Made by a program: the position numbers and the translations under genes. 37,375 nt of DNA from an uncultured Oscillospiraceae bacterium (GTDB lineage Bacteria > Bacillota > Clostridia > Oscillospirales > Ruminococcaceae): NCBI GenBank assembly GCA_910578255.1, contig CAJTQM010000019.1, positions 1 through 37,375 on the forward strand, in the 5' to 3' direction. Below are positions 34,201 to 37,375 of the stretch, piece after piece; within the stretch, counting starts at the first letter, position 1; every line of letters starts with the position of its first letter. The notes beneath the pieces are model-generated. The model was given only the letters and a program-made list of their open reading frames with translations, was not told the origin of the DNA and did not search any database.

Positions 34201-34523
34201 ATCAGGGCTTTTCCATCCGCTACAGAGGCGTAATTTTCATGTACCGCCTTATTGCGGCTGACGCGTAAAGCGTGAAGGACATCCTTTAAATCGCGGGTAA
34301 TCATGCCCTCGCGGAACAAACTGTTGATTCGATTCGCCGCCGTGTTATCCTGGGGCAGAGGAATTTTGTCATAGGTGAAGCACAAATTGACAATCGTTTC
34401 GCCGATCATCCCCAATTTCATCAGGCAGGAATTGGAATCACTGTATAAATAGGTTTCCGCCAGTTCGCCAAAATTGGCTAGCACCGGAAAATGACTGGTT
34501 AAAAATTGGAAGTTTGACTTCAT
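31257..34523 (-). CDS. hsdR: type I restriction endonuclease subunit R
   Basis: Protein of 1088 aa, the ATP-driven translocation and cleavage subunit. An N-terminal DUF4145-like helical domain (about 1-120) and an Ala/Glu/Lys-rich linker precede a PD-(D/E)xK nuclease (DYALFVG ... VEAKA, about 240-260). The superfamily 2 helicase core follows, with Walker A MATGTGKT near 400, the box II motif IDEAHRGY near 507, TATPA, and the C-terminal motor motif MMGRATRLCPE. A C-terminal region after about 880 is that of EcoEI-type HsdR. ATG at 34523 follows GAGGAGG. It is the first gene of the operon, with its own promoter, and its stop overlaps the small gene. Confidence 0.96.
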   Translation of the reverse strand: MKSNFQFLTSHFPVLANFGELAETYLYSDSNSCLMKLGMIGETIVNLCFTYDKIPLPQDNTAANRINSLFREGMITRDLKDVLHALRVSRNKAVHENYASVADGKALIQMAHSLCQWFMQTYGDWTYQGESFVMPADTSYPVDADKQNEQAREDALIKEAEKTAAAAPAVEKEIRKKQSGKAASQRVRSEAETRYLIDEQLRKVGWEADTQKLRYFKGTRPAKGRNMAISEWPTDSSVGNRGYVDYALFVGMQMVAAVEAKAIHKDIPSVIDYQCKDYSRNIRSADSAYQIGRWGGYKVPFTFATNGRPYLEQYDTKSGIWFLDLRQPDNAPKALRGWMSPEGIMELLDKDISARNQDLRGMSYDLLRDKDGLNLRAYQIRAIEAAEEAIINGQQNILLAMATGTGKTRTVLGMIYRFLKTGRFRRILFLVDRTSLGEQASDVFREVKLEDLMTLDDIYNIKGLEDKDIDRETRIQIATVQSMVKRILYNDEETMPAVSDFDLVIIDEAHRGYILDKEMGEDEILYRDQLDYQSKYRCVVEYFDAVKIALTATPALQTTKIFGQPVFKYTYREAVIEGYLVDHDAPHRLSTKLSTAGIHYKKGDVVVRYDPVTGEVTNSELLEDELNFDVDAFNRRVITESFNRTVLAEIARDIDPESPDVQGKTLIYAVNDDHADLIVKILKEIYTKMGVDNDAIMKITGSVGGGDKKKVQEAINRFKNERFPSVVVTVDLLTTGIDVPEISALVFMRRVKSRILFEQMMGRATRLCPEIHKTHFEIYDPVGVYDSLEAVNTMKPVVANPGATFEQLLEGLAVLEDKRRVQSQVDQITAKLQRQKRRMDAETMAHFIHLTGGQDPTQFIADIQQRAPQDAKNRLLAHAELFRMLAQFKPDGRRCVVISDHEDELLEHSRGYGSGSKPEDYLDAFAAYVKTNLNGIAALHIVCTRPKELTREGLKSLRLTLDREGFTTRQLNTAISQMTNEEMTADIISLIRRYAIGSTLISHEAKIRRAVDRLKKAHPFSKQELNWVARMEKYLMEESVFNISVFDEDGRFKAQGGFAKINKVFGNQLESIVLELNEYLYDDGGEIA

Positions 34524-34584
34524 GACGCTGCCTCCTCGCCGGTCGTTTGCCCATAGAACACCGCCTAAAGGACACTGTATCTTT

Positions 34585-34613
34585 ATTATACATCACATAT
34601 CGACACGAAGCAA
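34585..34613 (-). promoter_or_regulatory. sigma-A promoter of the hsdR operon
   Basis: Minus-strand TTGCTT (34608-34613) and TATAAT (34585-34590) with 17-bp spacing, about 60 bp upstream of the hsdR start codon. Confidence 0.75.
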
Positions 34614-34710
34614 CGAAAGGACGCGCTTTCGCCGGCCGCCCTATCCGGCCGACGGCAGTACGGGGGAAGACCCAGCCGCCGATCCTCTTACTGGCGAACC
34701 GTCAGCGTAA

Positions 34711-34740
34711 AAGCAAAGGCCCGGTACCTACCGGACCTTT
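34711..34740 (-). terminator. probable terminator of the dlt operon
   Basis: In the minus-strand RNA, GCAAAGGTCCGGTA pairs with TACCGGGCCTTTGC (14 bp, one G-U) around a minimal loop and is followed by TTTT. It lies about 120 bp beyond the DltX-like stop codon. The interval 34614-34862 otherwise holds only another hairpin and no credible gene. Confidence 0.65.
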
Positions 34741-34807
34741 GCCTGTGAGTTGCAATTTTTTTGAATGGATTCGAAAGACAAACCGCCAGACGAAAAAAGC
34801 ACGCGGA

Positions 34808-34845
34808 AGAGATTGGGACGGGCTTAAAAAACCGTCCGAATCTCT
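34808..34845 (-). repeat. long hairpin downstream of the dlt genes
   Basis: Arms 34808-34821 and 34832-34845 pair over 14 positions with one mismatch and enclose a 10-base loop. In the minus-strand reading direction TTCCGCGTGC and then six T follow, so it could be a first, inefficient terminator or an mRNA-stabilising structure. Confidence 0.5.
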
Positions 34846-34862
34846 GCGCGCGGCGGCAAAAA

Positions 34863-35024
34863 TCAAAACGCACTGTACACAAAAGCAATCTCCCCCTGGG
34901 GAGCCAAAAGCCAAAACGCCAGCAGTGCCAGCGCCGCCAGCAGATACCAGCCGTACCGGGCGGCAGCATGGGCAAAAGACCATTCCTTAACGGTCGTAAT
35001 AATAGTCGATAAGCGCCTGATCAA
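34863..35024 (-). CDS. dltX: DltX-like small membrane protein
   Basis: Predicted 53-aa protein with one membrane segment (WYLLAALALLAFWLLA) and C-terminus EIAFVYSAF, matching the DltX pattern of a single helix followed by a terminal F-[IV]-Y-x-x-F. In characterised systems the C-terminal Tyr of DltX carries D-alanine between DltB and DltD; here it would be Tyr50. I place the start at a TTG (35024) inside the end of dltD, with GGGGTGG 7 bases upstream, because no in-frame ATG or GTG is close; the start is therefore uncertain. In most Firmicutes dltX precedes dltA, so its position after dltD is unusual. Too short and non-ATG to be found by routine gene calling. Confidence 0.62.
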   Translation of the reverse strand: MIRRLSTIITTVKEWSFAHAAARYGWYLLAALALLAFWLLAPQGEIAFVYSAF

Positions 35025-36198
35025 CCGCAAGCCACCCCTTCCATCCCAGGTGCATGGTGTCGCACATAAAATATTCCTCGTACTCGTGTCCGGTGAGGTC
35101 CAGCGTCCGGACGCCGTATTCCGCCGCAATTTCCCGGACATTTTCGTAATACTCCGCCCGGCGGCCGGCGGTGAAGCCGGTGTAATCGCTCCATTTCCCG
35201 TGCAGCGGCACATGGACAAACAGCGGCTCGATGCCCTTTTCCCGGCAGATGGTAAAAAGGATCCGCAGATCGTCATATTCTTTCGATACCGAATAGCTGA
35301 GGTCGGCGTCCCTGTCTTTCTGCCGCTCCAGCCGGGAGCCGATGTAGGTGGTGTAGTAGTCGTCCAACATCCAAAAGTCGTTGTTGCCGCTCATGGCTTT
35401 ACCCTCGGCGATGGCGGATTTCTCCTCAGCGGCCCAGTCGATGACGGGCGATTCTTTGGGGGTGGGAAAGTCCTCCCCAGCTGCCAGAAGTTCCCGGACC
35501 GAAACCTTGTCCTTCAAATCAAACAACCAGCGGCTGAATCCATAGTAAGGGGCGAGAAGCGCATCCCGCACGGTAGAAACGATGGTTGGGTCCGCAGTAT
35601 GCTCTGCCAAAGCAGCGATGGACAGATCCACCGGAGCGGCATCGGGCAGCGCCTGATACTCCTCCAGCAGTTCCGCCACCCGCCGTGAAAGGTAGGTCTT
35701 TACCTCGTCCGAAAGGGTGTCGTCCGCCAGCAGTTCCAGGTATCCCTGGGGCGAAAAGTTTGCCATAAACAGGTCGGGAGCAATGCCGCCCTTTACATAG
35801 GATTGGGGCGAGGTAATTAGCACCACCTTTTTGCCCCCCAGAGCCTCCCCGGAAGCGGCGATTTGCAGAGCGTGGATTAGCGATTGGCAGGAACCCCGGC
35901 CGATCAGATCCACTTGAAAGCCCGCCCGTTTTCCGGCGAAGAAATTGGCCGGGTGGGTGGAATTTTCGGTGGTCCGCAGTTCGCTGGAACCGAAGAGGAG
36001 CAGGGTGTCCTCCTGGGAGGCAGACTGCTCTACCAGATAAGTCCCGGTGATTTTCTCGGTATGGTTTACATTCCCCACACTGTCCCGCCAAGGGGGCATG
36101 GTGCCGGTGATAGCGGCCCCTGTACCCAGAAAGATTAGGGAAATCACCAAGAGCATCGCCGCCGCGGGGAGAAAAACCTGTTTTGCCGCCTGCTTCAT
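34987..36198 (-). CDS. dltD: D-alanyl-lipoteichoic acid biosynthesis protein DltD
   Basis: Protein of 403 aa with one N-terminal membrane anchor (KQVFLPAAAMLLVISLIFLG) and an extracytoplasmic SGNH-hydrolase-like domain: the nucleophile block is LLFGSSELRTTENSTHP (GSSEL, about residues 68-75), and the late Asp/His block is DTMHLGWKGW near residue 385. DltD performs the last step of teichoic-acid D-alanylation outside the membrane. ATG at 36198 overlaps the dltC stop as ATGA. The DltX-like frame overlaps its 3' end. Confidence 0.93.
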   Translation of the reverse strand: MKQAAKQVFLPAAAMLLVISLIFLGTGAAITGTMPPWRDSVGNVNHTEKITGTYLVEQSASQEDTLLLFGSSELRTTENSTHPANFFAGKRAGFQVDLIGRGSCQSLIHALQIAASGEALGGKKVVLITSPQSYVKGGIAPDLFMANFSPQGYLELLADDTLSDEVKTYLSRRVAELLEEYQALPDAAPVDLSIAALAEHTADPTIVSTVRDALLAPYYGFSRWLFDLKDKVSVRELLAAGEDFPTPKESPVIDWAAEEKSAIAEGKAMSGNNDFWMLDDYYTTYIGSRLERQKDRDADLSYSVSKEYDDLRILFTICREKGIEPLFVHVPLHGKWSDYTGFTAGRRAEYYENVREIAAEYGVRTLDLTGHEYEEYFMCDTMHLGWKGWLAVDQALIDYYYDR

Positions 36199-36428
36199 TT
36201 CCGCTTCTCCCGAATCAGGGCAGCGATGGCCGCCGGGGTGGCGATACGCTCCCGCGGGAGGGATGCCATATCCAATGAAACGCCGAAGGCTTCCTCCAGC
36301 GCCAGCACCAGCTGGATGGCGGCAAAGGAATCCAGCAGTCCTTCCTCAAAAAGCTGTAAGTCCGGCTCGATCTCCTCCGACTCCACACCGCAAAGTTCGG
36401 CGAGGATTTCCGCAATTTTTCGTTCCAT
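36195..36428 (-). CDS. dltC: D-alanine carrier protein DltC
   Basis: Acyl-carrier-like protein of 77 aa. The phosphopantetheine attachment Ser34 lies in the motif LLDSFAAIQL. It accepts activated D-alanine from DltA (presumably encoded to the right of the window) and hands it to the membrane step at DltB. ATG at 36428 is preferred because GGAG lies 8-11 bases upstream; an in-frame TTG at 36443 is possible. It overlaps dltD by 4 bp and follows dltB by 15 bp. Confidence 0.92.
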   Translation of the reverse strand: MERKIAEILAELCGVESEEIEPDLQLFEEGLLDSFAAIQLVLALEEAFGVSLDMASLPRERIATPAAIAALIREKRK

Positions 36429-36443
36429 AGTTTCACGCTCCAA

Positions 36444-37375
36444 TCAAAAAATTCTTCCCGAAAAAATCAGCAGCCCAAAGGCAAACAGGTGAAAGGTCAC
36501 AAGGACGCAGACAATCTGTCCCCAGCCCTGCTTTTTTAGCTTTTTGAAGGGCTTCCAGTGTAAATCCAACGCTTCATTCAGGCACATAAGTGCGCTGTGG
36601 TAAGCCCCGTACACTAAGTAATGGGGCGCAAGTCCGTGCCAGCCCCCCATAGTCGTCATGGTGAGAAGGTACCCCAGATAAGAGGCGGTGCGCTGGTTTT
36701 TGAACCACTTCTGCTTCAGGGTGGCCATCACAAAACGGGTGTAAACATAATCCCGCAGCCAGGTGGAAAGGGAGATGTGCCATCGGGCCCAGAAGTCCTT
36801 CATGTCCACGCTGAAAAAGGGCTGGTCAAAGTTTTCCGGCACCCGGATGCCCAGCAGATACCCTGTCCCGATGGCCATACTGGAGGAGCCGGCGAAGTTA
36901 AAAAAGAGAAACAGAGTATAGCCATACATATAAGATAATGTGGATAGAAAGCCTTTGTCCGGCAGGGGCGCCAGCCAATATTGCCAGATCAGCCCGCCCA
37001 AAACGATGGCGGAAAAGGCCCCGCCGATGAGTTTCCAGACGCCCCGGCGCAGAAGGTCTATGTACTCCTCCGGGGTGATTTTCCGCTCCAGGTCGGAGAG
37101 AAACCGGCGGCACCGGTCGATGGGGCCGGAGGGCACCGAGGGGAAAAACAGCAGAAAACTGCTCCACTGGAAAAAGGACAGGGCCTCAATGGTTCCGTCG
37201 TGGAGGTTCAGCAGCACCTCCACCGCCCGAAAGGTCATATAGCTGATCCCCAGCAGCCGAAAGGCCGCAAAGGGCGACCATACCTCTCCCATCTTCACCA
37301 GAGCCAGAGGAAGCAGGGCCAGCGGCACCACCAGCCAAAGGGGCAGCTTCTTCTGCCAGCGGCGGTAAGCCAGAA
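36444..37375 (-). CDS. dltB: D-alanine transfer MBOAT protein DltB (5' end outside window)
   Basis: C-terminal about 310 residues of a polytopic MBOAT acyltransferase; the reading frame is open to the window edge, so about a quarter of the protein is missing. Visible landmarks are FFPSVPSGPIDRCRRF, the amphipathic FWARWHISLSTWLRDYVY segment, and the catalytic His in GGWHGLAPHYLVYG. DltB lets D-alanyl-DltC deliver D-alanine across the membrane. It heads the visible part of the leftward operon dltB-dltC-dltD-dltX-like. Confidence 0.95.
   Translation of the reverse strand, partial: LAYRRWQKKLPLWLVVPLALLPLALVKMGEVWSPFAAFRLLGISYMTFRAVEVLLNLHDGTIEALSFFQWSSFLLFFPSVPSGPIDRCRRFLSDLERKITPEEYIDLLRRGVWKLIGGAFSAIVLGGLIWQYWLAPLPDKGFLSTLSYMYGYTLFLFFNFAGSSSMAIGTGYLLGIRVPENFDQPFFSVDMKDFWARWHISLSTWLRDYVYTRFVMATLKQKWFKNQRTASYLGYLLTMTTMGGWHGLAPHYLVYGAYHSALMCLNEALDLHWKPFKKLKKQGWGQIVCVLVTFHLFAFGLLIFSGRIF

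Noticed and set aside
34711..34740. Near-palindrome as an attachment or operator site
   Set aside because: The short loop, G-U pair and following T-run on the dlt strand fit a transcription terminator better.
34547..34990. Open frame of 147 codons rightward between hsdR and dltD
   Set aside because: It reads through two hairpins and the DltX-like gene, is Pro/Lys/Arg-rich low-complexity and has no ribosome site.
1..37375. tRNA, rRNA, CRISPR array or prophage genes
   Set aside because: No cloverleaf, ribosomal RNA stretch, regularly spaced repeat or phage structural gene was recognised on either strand.

Overview
The window looks like chromosomal DNA of a monoderm Clostridia bacterium, perhaps an Oscillospirales/Ruminococcaceae-type gut organism. 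That placement is inferred from moderately high GC, strong AGGAGG ribosome sites, sigma-A promoters, a dlt teichoic-acid D-alanylation operon, type III glutamine synthetase and two YesMN/LplABC sugar-uptake loci. No rRNA, tRNA, CRISPR array or prophage is visible. The only mobile-element trace is a possible IS200/IS605 end at the left edge.

Layout. 1-54: possible IS end. 214-2167: LacI-type regulator plus PfkB sugar kinase, expressed leftward from a clear promoter followed by two operator-like sites. 2267-5780: leftward MoxR / DUF58 / DUF4129-like membrane-protein operon. 5978-9572: leftward purA, an ANTAR-domain regulator and pyrG. 9840-12133: glutamine synthetase III (rightward), with a promoter, an overlapping dyad and a leader terminator. 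12289-13389: alpha/beta hydrolase (rightward). 13465-20352: leftward sugar ABC transporter (solute-binding lipoprotein and two permeases) followed by its YesM/YesN two-component system. 20576-28200: a second such system, with kinase and regulator leftward and permeases and solute-binding lipoprotein rightward from a divergent promoter region. 28278-34523: leftward type I restriction-modification operon hsdR / 79-aa unknown / hsdM / hsdS. 34863-37375: leftward dltB (cut by the window edge), dltC, dltD and a small DltX-like reading frame.

How the parts work together. The two transporter loci each pair a CUT1-type importer with no ATPase gene of its own with a membrane histidine kinase and an AraC-type response regulator. 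The expected logic is that an extracellular carbohydrate is sensed and its uptake genes induced, with a shared ATPase encoded elsewhere. The purA-ANTAR-pyrG/glnN block suggests nitrogen/glutamine control by antitermination: an ANTAR protein with a degenerate receiver lies close to a glutamine synthetase gene whose short leader carries a strong terminator with a six-base loop. The most notable observations are this putative ANTAR/leader circuit, the relocated DltX-like gene after dltD, the extra small gene fused by stop-start overlaps into the type I R-M operon, and the long structured leader with its own promoter in front of the second solute-binding protein. I found no unequivocally new multi-gene system.
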